DNA of 64,000 nucleotides from Anagrus nilaparvatae. Taxonomy: Eukaryota > Arthropoda > Insecta > Hymenoptera > Mymaridae. Numbering within the stretch: the stretch's first letter is position 1; each line of letters begins with the position of its first letter. Of the stretch, positions 45,140-56,441 are shown piece after piece. Position numbers and translations under genes: made by a program. The stretch covers positions 4,978,501 through 5,042,500 of the forward strand of contig JAKSXM010000237.1 in NCBI GenBank assembly GCA_022575985.1, given 5' to 3'. A model generated the notes under the pieces. That model was not told the DNA's origin and searched no databases. It was given only the letters and a program-made list of their open reading frames with translations.

Positions 45140-47340
45140 TATAAGTAAGAGAAATTTTGTTTGATTGTTAGTGAAAGTAACTGATAACATAATTTGCGAT
45201 TATAGAATTTTTTTTGTTATGGTTAGTGACAATGACCAGAAAATTTTCTGTCAATCATAATATTAGATTTAATAAAGCTAAACTCTTCACGATATAATTT
45301 TTGTATAAAATATATAAATATATAAAATAATTTTTTTTTGTTACAAAAATGCATATAAATTATTTCTTTTACATAAAATTTTATTAATAAAAAAAATAAA
45401 CAACAAGTATTATTCAAATCAAAACATTCAAAATATTATTTAATTTTTTTTTTCAATAATAATAATCTGCTAATTTATATTTTTACATAGTCAGGAAATT
45501 ATTTCGTTAATTCCAATAAATTTTTATTTGTAAAATAAAGCATATTCAGCAAAAATTTTATGAATTATAAAATACTAACAAACATTTCTTATGTTTCAGG
45601 TGATAATAATTACAAAACAAAAAAACTCAAAAATTACATAATAATCACTTAACTCTTATTTTCTTTTTAAGTAGAACCATTATCAATTCAATTCAAAGGT
45701 TATCGATATTCAGGTCTCAAGCAACTGTACTCAAAACATATATACTAAATATTGATTGAAATATTAATTTTTTTTTTACAATAAGTAAATATTACTTAGG
45801 AAATTATTCAAGATATAAACATTAAAGAAATTAAAATTAAAAAAAAAAAAAAAAAAAAAAAAAGAAAACTTGAAAACACTCTTTATTTACACAAAACAAT
45901 TATTATTTCAATCAATACATTTTTAGTTTAGATTTTTTTTAAATATTGTTTAAAAATTTAATTAAGTGGGTTTATTATTTTATAAGTATTTTATATAATA
46001 TTATTTTGTTAATGCAATGAATAATTCACATTAAAATAAAGAAACAAATACAATTAATATGAAATTAAATATTTAACTCTTTAGTAGTAAAAATTTTGAC
46101 AATTTAATTTACCAAATTAAAAACATAAACAAAAATATATCGATAATAATAAATTGCTAAATTAGTAATAAGTTAGTGAAATAGTTACAAAAATAACAAC
46201 AATTTATTTAATAACACCGATTTTACACTTGAAAGATTAATGATAATAAGTATATATATAATTTTTTTTTCTCTCCATATTTTCCATTCTCCTTCATAAA
46301 ACTTAGAAATTTTGCAAAAAAAAACAACACAAAAGCATAGCTCCAGACATAAATACAAAAATCTACAAAATTGAAAATCCAGATAAGTCAGTTGGGAAAG
46401 AATACCTCAAAAGTTTAATTTCAGTCAAAACTGATCAGAGTGCACCTGAAAGTTACTAGTCAAAGAAGTTAACATTTGGGATTCATTCAAATACCTTGAT
46501 TTATTGTACACACTCTGCCAAGGCATACACTATAAGAAGATTCGTAGAAAAATGTAGATAAATCTATAAATACGTAAATAGGTATGTAAAACATAAGTAA
46601 ATATGTAAATAAGTGCATTTATACGTATATAAATAAAAAGAACAAAAAAAACAAGACTTAAAACCCAGTTAGATATTCTGTGATAAAAATATTTACTGTG
46701 ATAAATAATTATATATTCTGTGATAAAAACAATTAGATATTCTATGAAAAACTTTACGTTTCTTCTATCAACACTATATAACTCACAATTACAATTACTC
46801 AAGAATTTCAAAAAAAAACAATTAAAAACCAAAAACTAATTTTCTCTTCATCATTTGTTTTAATCATATAATTAAAACTCAAATAGTTTGAATCCTAAAA
46901 TTCAACATATTCAAAACTCAATATATAATTTATGCAAAAATTTCTATAAAATTATCCTTAAAACAAAACAATAAATATCCATAAAGTTAAAACCTCAACC
47001 TAGAATCCTCTAAAATCATATTACTAAAAGTTAAATATACAGAAATATTCTTAATATATAATATTATAATATTAAATATCATTTCACTGAATTATTATTA
47101 TGAATTAAAGGTCAGGAAATAAAAATGCACATGAAAATTAAAGTAGAACTATCTTAAAAATTTTTTTAACAATAAACAATTTTGTATACTTCAAAAGAAA
47201 CTAAAACTGCTGAATCATTCATTGCTATTAATAATATTTTATATTTTTATATTAACTAACAATAAAACAGTAAAATTTTCTTTGTAGCATAAAGAATAAT
47301 GTAAAATTAAACATAACAAAATCTTTAAAGATAAATTTTT
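45140..47340. other. AT-rich non-coding interior of the LTR element
   Basis: About 2.2 kb with A-runs (for example 45839-45863) and no supported ORF. Frames at 45223-45417 and 46530-46832 (minus) are low-complexity and not called. Confidence 0.6.
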
Positions 47341-47344
47341 ATTT

Positions 47345-48062
47345 TGATTTTCCGAAATCAAATATTTGTTCATTACGTTATCATAAAAAAAAAACTCCAC
47401 TCACAAACTTGTTGAGGAGGAAGTAAAATGGGTAATTTTACTGAATCTTAGTATCAAAATTTTAAAAATTTTCTTATGTTTAATTATAGTTTGATCTTTA
47501 AAATAATTAAAATTTAAGTAATTTTAATTTTAAAATATAATTTTAAAACAAAACATAACGCCTCCAAAGAAAAATTTTCATTTTACAAAAAATATAACTA
47601 AAGAACATAAGTTTTTCCAATGTATCCAAATTTTTTTTCTTCATTTTTTTGATTTTCCGAAATCAAATTTTTGACAGTTTAAAATTAAAATTTAAAACTC
47701 CCAAAAGCTTAGCGGGGAGGAATACCTGAAGGTACCTGAAGTAAGGGAACCTTACAAAGTTTCAAAAAAAAAATTTTTTGTTATAACGTTTTTAAATTTG
47801 TCAGTTACTAAAAATCATATTTATATAAAGCTTATACATTAGAGAATAACAATATAATAAAAAAAAATAATAATAATTTGTTTTAATTTTTGCAATGTAA
47901 GATAAACTGTTGAAAGTCAATGTACTTTTATAAAAATATTTAAATACCATATGTATTCATTATTTGTAAATTGCTGAACAAGCAATATTTAACATACTTT
48001 ATCTGGTTTCCGAACCAGATCGAAATAAAACTAACGTTTTATCTCGAAACTTAGAGGGGAGG
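47345..48062 (+). promoter_or_regulatory. Three hairpin-plus-polypurine modules before the 3' LTR
   Basis: Perfect hairpins with the same TCCG loop occur at 47345-47360 (TGATTT/AAATCA), 47648-47667 (TTTGATTT/AAATCAAA) and 48001-48020 (ATCTGGTT/AACCAGAT). Each is followed 33-54 bases later by a polypurine run: 'gaggaggaa' (47414), 'cggggaggaa' (47713) and 'agaggggagg' (48053). The last run is the true 3' polypurine tract touching the LTR. The function of the other two is unknown. Confidence 0.65.
48053..48062 (+). promoter_or_regulatory. 3' polypurine tract
   Basis: AGAGGGGAGG lies directly before the 3' LTR start (TGTTATG), the usual plus-strand primer site of LTR retrotransposons. Confidence 0.85.
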
Positions 48063-48523
48063 TGTTATGAAATAACTAACAAAATAAATAATTAATAATT
48101 AAATAATAGTTACGTAAGATAATAATTATAAATATTTTAAATTAAACTTATAAATAATATTTAAGCTAATTAATCAAACAATAGATATTTTAAATTAAGA
48201 AATCATAACATAGAATTATGAAACTTAACATAAAATTATGTAATAAAACAAATAGTTTAAGAAATAATAATATTTATATTTTGGAAATTTTAAATATTTG
48301 TAAAAGATGATTTAGTATATAAGATCAATAAAATTGTAATAACAGGAGTCAAATATCAGAAGTTGTCATCGACGTGTACTTATATCCGTCTTTAATAAAG
48401 TTTAGTTTTTAAATAATAATTTATTGTGCTTATTTGGATAACCTATCCTGGACAACATTTGTAAGTATTTATTTATATTTATCTATTTAATTACAAATAA
48501 TCCTAGCCATTAGACCCTTAACA
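48063..48523 (+). repeat. 3' LTR (461 bp)
   Basis: Same sequence as the 5' LTR at an offset of 5236, followed by the TGGG target copy. Confidence 0.93.
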
Positions 48524-48527
48524 TGGG

Positions 48528-49990
48528 CACAGTTATTTATAGTGTGATATGGGTTACCACAAAAAATGTGCAGCCTCTTTGGTAATTTTGACCATTGTAT
48601 CTCGGTCTGTAACCATTATTTCTACCTTGATAATTATTTTGACCGTTATTTTGGTGACTCTAATTTTGACGATTATTATTATTGTTGTATGAGCGATTTT
48701 TATTGTAATTGTGGTTATTATTATTTCTATTTTATTATTTTTGTTGTTATGATTATAACTTCTGTTTTGTATATTTCGTGAATTATTAGAATTTCTTTGA
48801 TTATTTTGATTCGAGTTACCTCTAAAATTATTTTCACTACATTGGTATGTATTATGATTTTTAAAGTTTGGATGATTTATACAGTGATATTTCTGTTCTT
48901 CTGTTTGGTTTCTTATGTTGGTTTTTGATTATTTTTATCTTGGAAAAATAGAATTGTTTTTTCTACTGTTGAGCATAAAGTTTCTACTTGTTGCTGTAAA
49001 TTGTTAACTTTTTCTTGAACCGTTTTTGGTCAAGTTTCTAAATTATGGTCAGTAGAAAAACATTTTTGCATTTTTCTAGATTAAGTGTATTAATTATTTC
49101 TGATTTAGTTTCATTAAGTATGGGTTGGACTTTATGAGTCATTTCTTTATATTTTTCTAAATAATCTTCAATTATATTTGCTTTTTTAGCAATTTCGCCA
49201 ATTTTAAGTAATTCTCAATCTAAACGTAATCTACATTCTGTTTCTGGTATTAGACATCTTTTAAATCTATTTCTTGCTATTTGGGTAATTTGGGTATTAA
49301 ATGTAGCTATTAAAACTGGAGCATTTTAGGCGTTTTTCGTATGCTTTTTTTGTCCTATTAAGTAAGTCTTCTAATCTTAGTTGGTAACTCAGGACCGATT
49401 CATTTTTAATTTGGTAAATATTCCCTATTTTGTGTGATAAATCGAGGTAGTCTATTTTTTTACCGAATAATCTTTCAAAGTGATGTGTGAATTCAGAAAT
49501 AGAATCAAAGTCTATGTTCAAAATTCATTAAAATTATTAAGATTGTAATCTATGAAACTATTTAAATTTGCAAGTTTTTGTTCTGCTAGTTTATAAAGAT
49601 CTTGTCGTACTAGTATTTCTTTGGTATTTAATAGTTCGCTTGTATTTTCGTGAATAGGTTCACAAACTGAACTTTTTTGTGGTATTATAGGGGTTGTAGC
49701 GTCTAAAATTGGGCTGTCAATAATTGATGTTTGATTTTTGTTTGCTGGAGAAAAGGTTGTGAAATTACTATTGTGTTCAAAAATATTTGAGTTTTGTTCT
49801 TGAAATTCAGTATTATTTGTAAATGTGTTTTGGTAGGGATATTTGAGATTTGTCAATTTTTGAATTTTCAGGATTTTCAGTTATTATAGTATTTTTTATA
49901 GTTTTTGAGGAAAAGTCCTTTAACAAAATCTTTTGTTGATTGAATACTTTTATTTAGTCTTAAACCATATGTTTGCGACATTTGGTAATT
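48528..49990 (-). pseudogene. Ty3-like gag remnant of the outer element
   Basis: On the minus strand, 49856-49518 encodes a Ser/Thr/Asn-rich N-terminal region. 49521-49297 continues with DSISEFTHHFERLFGKKIDY, LSHKIGNIYQIKNESVLSYQ and LRLEDLLNRTKKAYEKR, the helical pattern of a retrotransposon gag capsid domain. Further on (about 48910-48540) comes an Asn/Arg-rich tail with HCINHPNFKNHNTYQC, a possible diverged zinc-binding motif, and GRNNGYRPRYNGQN. Several frameshifts break it. The 5.7 kb LTR element cuts it off from its protease at 42661. The outer 5' LTR was not identified. Confidence 0.7.
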
Positions 49991-50260
49991 CTTATTATTT
50001 CATAAAAATATTTGCTGATAAAAGTCACTGAGGTATTTGACATAATTAAAAAAACTGCTTAAATAATAAAATTACAAATTTTGAAATCTTACAAAATAAT
50101 TTAGAACATGCATTTATAATTAATTACGAAAAATTGAGCGTTGAGCGTATAACAGTGGGGTATCCTACTTAATTTTGTATAAATTGATAGCGAAAAAAAA
50201 ATTAATCATTAGTTATTCTTGTTACTTAATTTATTTAAGAAGAAAAAAAAAGGAAAACAA

Positions 50261-50891
50261 ATGGGGAAAGGAAACAAAGAAGTTGGGTTAATGCGGCTTC
50301 GTAAATTTTCCGAGAAATTCGTGGATCATTCCACATATCTTACATTTGATAACAAAGGTAAGTTTAATAATTAGTAAAAAAAAAGAGAGAGAGAGAAAAG
50401 TATTTGAAAATTATAATTTTTTATTATTTTTTTTTTATAGATTCATTTGGCGTTAGATTGAGAACTAGGAGATAATGACCCTGCTCATCCCTTTGCAGAA
50501 ATGGGAAGGCTAATTAAAAGGATTGTAAGTTAAAAAAAAAATAATTATATTATGAAGAATAAATAAAAAAAAAATTATTATTAAATTGAAAAAAAAATTT
50601 TTTTTACAGTGTCAGCAGATAGCTTGCCAGGTGAGCTGGAGAAGGATTCACCAAATATATGCTGATTTAGTGTCCGCCCCAGGGGAAGAAGGAGAAGACG
50701 AAGTCAGGAAATTATACAATCCTCGCTTACATCTAGCTTGTTTATTTGGGGAAGAGGAATATCCCCAGGATTGGCTAGGTAAGCGGCTTTTCTTAGCAAG
50801 GCTCTTTTTTGAGCCTGAACCTACTCTTTTTTGCTTCGTTCTTCCTTTGGAGAACTGGAGTCCTCCACTGAAAAGGCGGGGGACGGAATAG
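50261..50891 (+). pseudogene. Multi-exon gene fragment, unknown family, probably broken
   Basis: Exon 1 (50261-50357) starts MGKGNKEVGLMRLRKFSEKF and ends at GTAAGT. Exon 2 (50441-50524) follows a T-rich tract plus AG and reads ELGDNDPAHPFAEMGRLIKR, ending at GTAAGT. Exon 3 (from 50610, after a pyrimidine tract and CAG) reads CQQIACQVSWRRIHQIYADL, then EEGEDEVRKLYNPRLHLACL and FGEEEYPQDWL, followed by a possible donor at about 50779. The codon content is far from the flanking AT-rich DNA. A TGA early in exon 2 and a phase clash between exons 1 and 2 suggest a pseudogene or mis-set exon edges. I do not recognise the protein. The open frame continues to a stop at 50891. Confidence 0.5.
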
Positions 50892-50899
50892 AAGAAAGA

Positions 50900-51600
50900 A
50901 AGAAAAGTTGTATAGTATTTGTATATATAAAAAAAATTATGTATGTATAAAAATGTAAAGGATTTTGGTGGTGATAGAATATATTTATTTTTTATTAAAA
51001 AAAAGGTTATTTATTTTATTCTTAGTTATATTAAAAAAGGTTATTTACTTTATTCTCTTCCTAAAAAAAAGAACAAACAAAAAAGAATGTTTCAAACATG
51101 AGTAATTATAAAAAAAGAAGTAAATATTTATAAATTAATGATAATTTTAAAAAGAATTAGTGTTTCTTCTTTAAAATATTGTTGTTAAGCAAAAAAAAAT
51201 AACTAATGTTTTATTTATTAAAAAAAAATGATTTTAAGAGGCATTAAGAAAAAATGCTTAGTTTGGGTATAAGTATTTATTGTTATTATTATTATTGTCT
51301 TTATTTATATATGGAAAGAAAAGAAAAGTACGATGGTGTAATAAGTAAATGATTTTAAAATGTACATGTAGGGGAGATTTTGGGGATCAAATAATATATA
51401 ATTTGTTTTAAGAAAAAAAAAATTAATGGATATTTATTTTATCCTTATCCCTTATTGTTTATTTCCTTTCCTCAAAAAAAAGAAAAGGTCAATTGAGAGA
51501 AAAAAAGAGATAAAAAAAGAAAAATTTGCCGAATAATGAATTTATATTAAATAAAGAATTTACTATGTCTTTTTTACAAAATGAAATTAATTAAAAAAAA
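50900..51600. other. AT-rich DNA, no gene seen
   Basis: Possible continuation of an intron of the preceding fragment. A loose repeat ('ttatttattttat.cttattt' near 51010, 51045 and 51430) is visible and nothing else. Confidence 0.5.
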
Positions 51601-51602
51601 CT

Positions 51603-52028
51603 TATAACCGGTTTGTGTAAACACAACCTAAATGCATGGAACATGTTTACTTCCAAATGAGGACTAGGTATAATATAAATGTTACTCAACATTACAATAC
51701 AATCTTCTAATTTTATAATTTGTAATTATCACCTTACTAGTTGTTAAGATTCTAAACCCAAACTATTTTGATTCCCTAAACCTGAATTATTCTAAGTCCC
51801 TAAATCGATATTCGATATTATTCGAAGTCCATAAACCTGTATTATCCTAAGTTTTTAAGCCTAGATTTTTCAAAGTCTTTTAAAAGTATTTTATTTATTT
51901 ATAAATACTTACCTAATTATTCTAAGTCTTATTTGACCCCCCCCCCCTTAAATAGGACAAATTTGACCCCCCCCCCTTAATTTTCAAGTTCTGAAGTACC
52001 CCCTCCCTATAAACATGTTCCATGTTAA
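51603..52028. repeat. Dispersed repeat bounded by GGAACATG/CATGTTCC (second locus)
   Basis: Starts 'ataaccggtttgtgtaaaca', with 'gcatggaacatgtt' near 51630, 'attctaagtccctaaatcga' inside, two poly-C blocks ('gacccccccccc') and an end at 'aaacatgttccatgtta'. The order is the same as at 23968-24390, with substantial divergence. Confidence 0.65.
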
Positions 52029-52029
52029 A

Positions 52030-52620
52030 ATATATATATGATAACAATTTATATTATTTAAATAAATATGTAGAATAAATAGATTTTAATTAGAGCTAAT
52101 TTAGCAATATTCTTTATCTGCAATTTCATTTCTGAAATTTAGGCCTTTATATTTTTAAGCATTTGTGATAAATGTATTAATTATGATTAATAAATAGCAT
52201 GAAAAAATAAAATTCTGTATTAATAATTTAATAAATAGTATTTATAATTTGCTTATTCATTAGATTTTTTTTTTTAATTAGATTTAAACGCATGTTTGCT
52301 GATGTATATATTATGCTTATTCATAACTGTTTGTGATAATAATAAAAATTAATAAAAAAGCTTATAGTAAAAAAAAATTTTTGATTTGTGACTAGTGGAT
52401 TTTTGTCCGATTATAATTTTCTAAAATTTAAAAATAGAAAACCGGTACTTAGGAACCATTTGCTATGTTCATCATAACATATAAAGATGTATATTAAATT
52501 AAATTATGAATAAATATTTTATGAGTAGTAATGACGTAATTTATAGTATTGTATATCGTATTAAAGTGTACTGAACTCTGTAAGATTGCTTACTTTTTAA
52601 GACTATTTTAATAAAAGAAA
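52030..52620. other. AT-rich DNA, no gene seen
   Basis: No frame or repeat structure of note. Confidence 0.5.
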
Positions 52621-52624
52621 AAGA

Positions 52625-53044
52625 TGTACTAACACATGGCTGGATATGAGGAGACCTTGAAATAAATACACACAGATTTTATATATGAGTTTAAAAAAAA
52701 ACGATTATAAATACACGTCCCGTGATTTATCTAGATTGACTGTGCTCTTATTACAATTTTTATTTTCTTATATACTAATGGTGTTTCTTAAAGTTATTCA
52801 AAATATTCACAAATATAAATATTGATATTTTCTAATTTATTTATTTATTACAGAATTTATGTTATGGTTTTTCAAAATTTTATATTATACTTCCTTAATT
52901 CTAAGTTGTGATTTTTTAATTTAAAAACATCTATTTGTTTGATTAATCAACTTAAATATTATTTATAAAATTATTTTAAAATATTTACGTTTAATATCTT
53001 ACGTAATTATTATTTATTAATTTTCTTAGTTATTTCATAACATT
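52625..53044 (-). repeat. Diverged solo LTR related to the 461-bp LTR
   Basis: The minus strand starts TGTTATGAAATAACTAA. It then follows the 461-bp LTR with 'aattattacgtaagat'-like, 'taaataatatttaag', 'gattaatcaaaca', 'tagtatataaga' and 'attgtaataa' blocks in the same order. Divergence is high, and the far end ('gtgttagtaca', about 52625) is approximate. No internal region is adjacent, so it is probably a solo or truncated LTR. Confidence 0.6.
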
Positions 53045-54465
53045 ATGATATGATTTTTTGTATGCCATCTTGGAAAATTGGAAAAAAATGCTAGGGCAAA
53101 AAAATTAAAATTTTTATTCATAAAAATGATTGTCTCAACTTCGAGAACCCCCAGGTAATGCAGAAAGTTCCTTGATTTAGGGAGTTTTAAGTCTCTATTA
53201 TGTTTATATCTATATCTTATGTTTGTTAATGTTTAATTTTTTAAATCCATTGCTATAAACTCGTTTATACTAAAGCCTAAAGATTTTCATAGTGTTTCTA
53301 GATGAGTTGCATGAAATTTTCTGGAGAATCCAAATCTAATTTATTTGACTCGTACAAGGTCATTTAGTGCGGCGAAATTCAGAAAAACTGTTAAAAATGA
53401 TGAAAATTCGACTTTTGTATTTAAGGCATTTGGTGTGAGCTCGTTTACATTAAAGCCTACAAATTATTTAAATAAAGAAAGTATGTAAAGTTTACTTGGG
53501 AATCCGAATCTTACCTTATTTAAATCATTAGGAGTCATTCAGAGTAAGAGAATTCAAAAAACTGAAAAAAATGAGAAAAATTGAGGAAAATTTACGATTT
53601 TTCGATTATTTTAGGATCTAGGAAGTTCGATCGAATCTAGGTTGATATGCCATCCGAAGATATATGGGCATATACATTAATTTTCATACAAAAATGAACA
53701 TATCTATTACTCCGACCGGGCTGAAATTTTGAGGGGTGATTTGAGGTAATAAAAAACTCAGCCAGCCATTTTTCTGGACGGGTTGCCGAGATACAAGCTC
53801 TAAAAGATCCAAAAATAGCTGTTTCAGCCAATTTTCAAAAATTTACTGGGTTCAAGGATTAATCCAAAAAACGACCGGCTAGTCTCATTTTTTTTCTTGA
53901 ACATTCAACTTTTACAAAAAAAATTTTCAAAAAGTTTCAAGGAGTTGATTTTTGAACTTAAATTCTGACTCAGTATCATTAACTTAAGACTTCCGATTAG
54001 TCTTGTTAAAAGCATCTAGCAAAGAACTTTCAAATGAGATCTTAGGGTTCGTTGGGGGGGAGGGGGTGTGTGTGAATTGTTACTGGCAAGCAGAATTGGT
54101 CTAGTCTTTGGTTTTTTGGGTCACTGATCACAAATTTTAATAAAAAAATTTTCAATTTTCATTTTCATATATAATAAAATTAGGTATGACACCCAAAAAT
54201 AAAAACAATAATGATATACTTGTGTTTGTTAACATTTTGTTACGTAACGCTTTCTGTTAAATACCTACTGACCCCAATTTGGGTAAGTAACACTTTTCTT
54301 TAACACCCACCCACCTTATAAGCGTTCCTTTTTTTTTGAACGTCCCCTCAAACGTTAAAAAAGCTCATCAAGGACCGGAGATATAAGCAATTAAAAGTTT
54401 GCTGTTTCCGAAAATATCGTTTTTTAAACAACTTTAATCGTTTGCAAAATTTTTCTCTGAGCACT
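53045..54465. other. Repeat-like intergenic DNA
   Basis: Contains a loosely repeated block ('actcgtttatactaaagcctaaagat' near 53260 and 'agctcgtttacattaaagcctacaaat' near 53440) and a G-run at 54053-54068. No gene is supported. Confidence 0.45.
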
Positions 54466-54469
54466 TTAA

Positions 54470-55510
54470 AGGCTGAAAATTTCAGGGAAGCTTCTTTTGA
54501 TATTAAAAAAAATTCCCTGAAAATTTGAGGGATGGTATTGGTTTCTGTACGTAGATATAAGACTCTGAAAATGTGGAATAATTGGTCCAATACTGGCCAA
54601 TAAGTGGTTGAAGGAGTCGGCAAAAAATTTTTCTTCATCAATATTCGAATAGTCAGGGAAAAATGAGTTCATTTTAAACAACAAATTTTTATTTTTGACC
54701 GATAAACAAGCAAGTTATCATCATTTTAAGAATTTTTAAAAAGTTTTCCAAAAATCCCAGTTTTAGGGTCATTAATAATGATGGACGAGATCGAGACGAG
54801 ACGAGATTTTAGTTCAGTCTCGTCTCGGACTCGAAAATTTTCAAAAATTAAGGTCTCGTCTTGGTCATTATATAATATTCTAACTTTAAATAACGATAAC
54901 TCACTTATTTGTCGGTCAAAAATGAATTTTTTTTTTTACAACGTCGAATTTTTTCCTGGCTAATTGAATATTTACAGCAAAGAAACTTTTTATATGCAAA
55001 AATTATTTTTTTTTGGCAAATTACTTTAGAACTTACTTTAGTTTGCCAATGTATTAGGGTAGTTTTTGACCTAAAAATTATTCTTGCATACAAAAAGTTT
55101 CTTTTTTGTAAACATTCAAATAGCCAGGAAAAAATTCGACGATTTAAAAAAAAAAATTTTTATTTTTGACCGACAAATAAGCGAATTATCGTTATTTAAA
55201 GTTAGAATACTGTATAATGACCCTAAAACTGGGATTTTTGGAAAATTTTTTAAAAAATTTTTAAATGATGATAACTTGCTTATTTGTCGGTCAAAAATAA
55301 AAATTTTTATTTTTAAATGAACTAATTTTTCCGAATATTGATTAAAAAAAATTTTATGCTGACCCCTTAACCACTTATTTGCCAATATTGGTCCTATTAT
55401 TCCACATATTCAGAGTCTTATATCTACGAACAGAAGTCAATACCATCCCCCAAATTTTCAGGGAATTTTTTTTAATATCAAAAAAAGTTTTTCTAAAATT
55501 TTCAGACCAG
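54470..55510. repeat. Diverged foldback of about 1 kb
   Basis: Left blocks ('gggatggtattggtttctgt', 'cataagactctgaaaatgtgg'-like, 'tttttgaccgataaacaagc', 'cccagttttagggtcatta') are mirrored at 55214-55445. An inner pair ('tttaaataacgataactca', 'ttttttcctggc') at 54885-54960 is mirrored at 55110-55205. The centre is near 55040. The left arm is about 96 bp longer owing to the 88-bp MITE below. Confidence 0.8.
54776..54863. mobile_element. 88-bp GAGACG-rich MITE in the foldback
   Basis: It begins near TAATGATGGACGAGATC and ends GGTCTCGTCTTG. It is flanked by GTCATTAA and GTCATTAT, a 7/8 match consistent with an 8-bp hAT target duplication. The mirrored arm shows the empty site. Its GGACGAGA and GAGACG words match the ends of the hAT-type element at 12747-13803, so it is probably a deletion derivative. 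Confidence 0.6.
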
Positions 55511-56440
55511 AAAACTTTTTAATGACAGGACTGAATTCGTAAAGAAATTTTACTATTGTACCTCTTTTTTCATAATTTTTAATCGTTTCCAGAAGGAATT
55601 GCATATAAAAGAAGAATGAGTGTCTGAGGAAAGATAAAAACGTTTTTGTTTTCAAAAATTCACCAAGGGCTTAGTTTTTAATATTAAGGGGCTAATATTT
55701 GGGGATATAGTCCATTTTGTATAGGTAATTGACAAAATAAAATTTTTAGCCGGTTTCAACGACCTGACCTGGAAACTTTTGCTGAATTCACTATAAATCA
55801 CTCTAATCTAAAAATTCAAACAAAAATTTGTAAATTTTTAAATTATACGTATTCAATTCATCTTTTTTCTTACTTTTTAAAATTAAGAATTTATTTAATT
55901 AATATTTTTTCTTTTTTCAATTTCAAAAAATTATCATCTAATATTTGAAAAAAAAATTGTAAATTTTTAATCAACTTATTCAATTGAACATTAAAATATG
56001 ATCATCCTGATTAAGACGTCTGTATTTTAATAAGTAAAATATGTATAATAAGATTTCGCGAGACAGGTGCGCATGATTTACTTGAAAGCAAATATTTTCG
56101 GCGTCTGAGACTACGAAACTGGGTGCTCGAGAAACACAAATATTAGTAACGCTCAACGCCTACGATTTGTTCTCTCGGGCAAACGGTTCATTCCCAGTTA
56201 TAAAAGAACAAGACGCTGGCTCTATGCCATTAATAAAGTAAGGTAAGGTACGTGATTTTTATATAAAAAAATAAAAAACATGGATGATTGTGCTGAATAT
56301 AAGTAATAGAAAGTTCATTATACAAAAAAAATGCAAACACTTAATTTAAGATTTAATTTCAGATTTGAACCTATGTAAGCTGTTTTTAGTTTTAATTAGT
56401 TAAAAATAGTGAAAAGTTATTAGAATATTTTTTTTCCATA
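55511..56440. other. Intergenic DNA upstream of the IFT172-like exon
   Basis: AT-rich apart from a GC-richer patch near 56060-56240. An upstream coding exon for the IFT172-like sequence could not be identified. A 'gtaaggtaaggta' at 56235 could be a donor, but this is not demonstrable. Confidence 0.4.
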
Positions 56441-56441
56441 G

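Larger units (their letters stand above)
42827..48523 (+). mobile_element. Non-autonomous 5.7 kb LTR retrotransposon
   Basis: Two LTRs of 461 bp (42827-43287, 48063-48523) appear identical and bound an internal region of 4775 bp. The whole is flanked by TGGG (42823-42826, 48524-48527). A primer-binding site and a polypurine tract are in the right places. The only convincing ORF is a zinc-knuckle protein at 43449. No protease, RT, RNase H or integrase is present. This is the layout of a LARD/TRIM-like element needing enzymes from a partner. Identical LTRs imply recent insertion. It lies between the gag and protease of a related, older minus-strand element. Confidence 0.92.

Noticed and set aside
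48566..48781. Cys/Tyr/Phe-rich plus-strand ORF
   Set aside because: Antisense of the Asn-rich tail of the minus-strand gag remnant (AAT codons read as ATT/TTA in reverse).
56331..56381. ATG CAA start as a first exon of the IFT172-like gene
   Set aside because: The frame reads MQTLNLRFNFRF then stops. It does not resemble the expected N-terminus beyond MQ and lacks a donor in phase.
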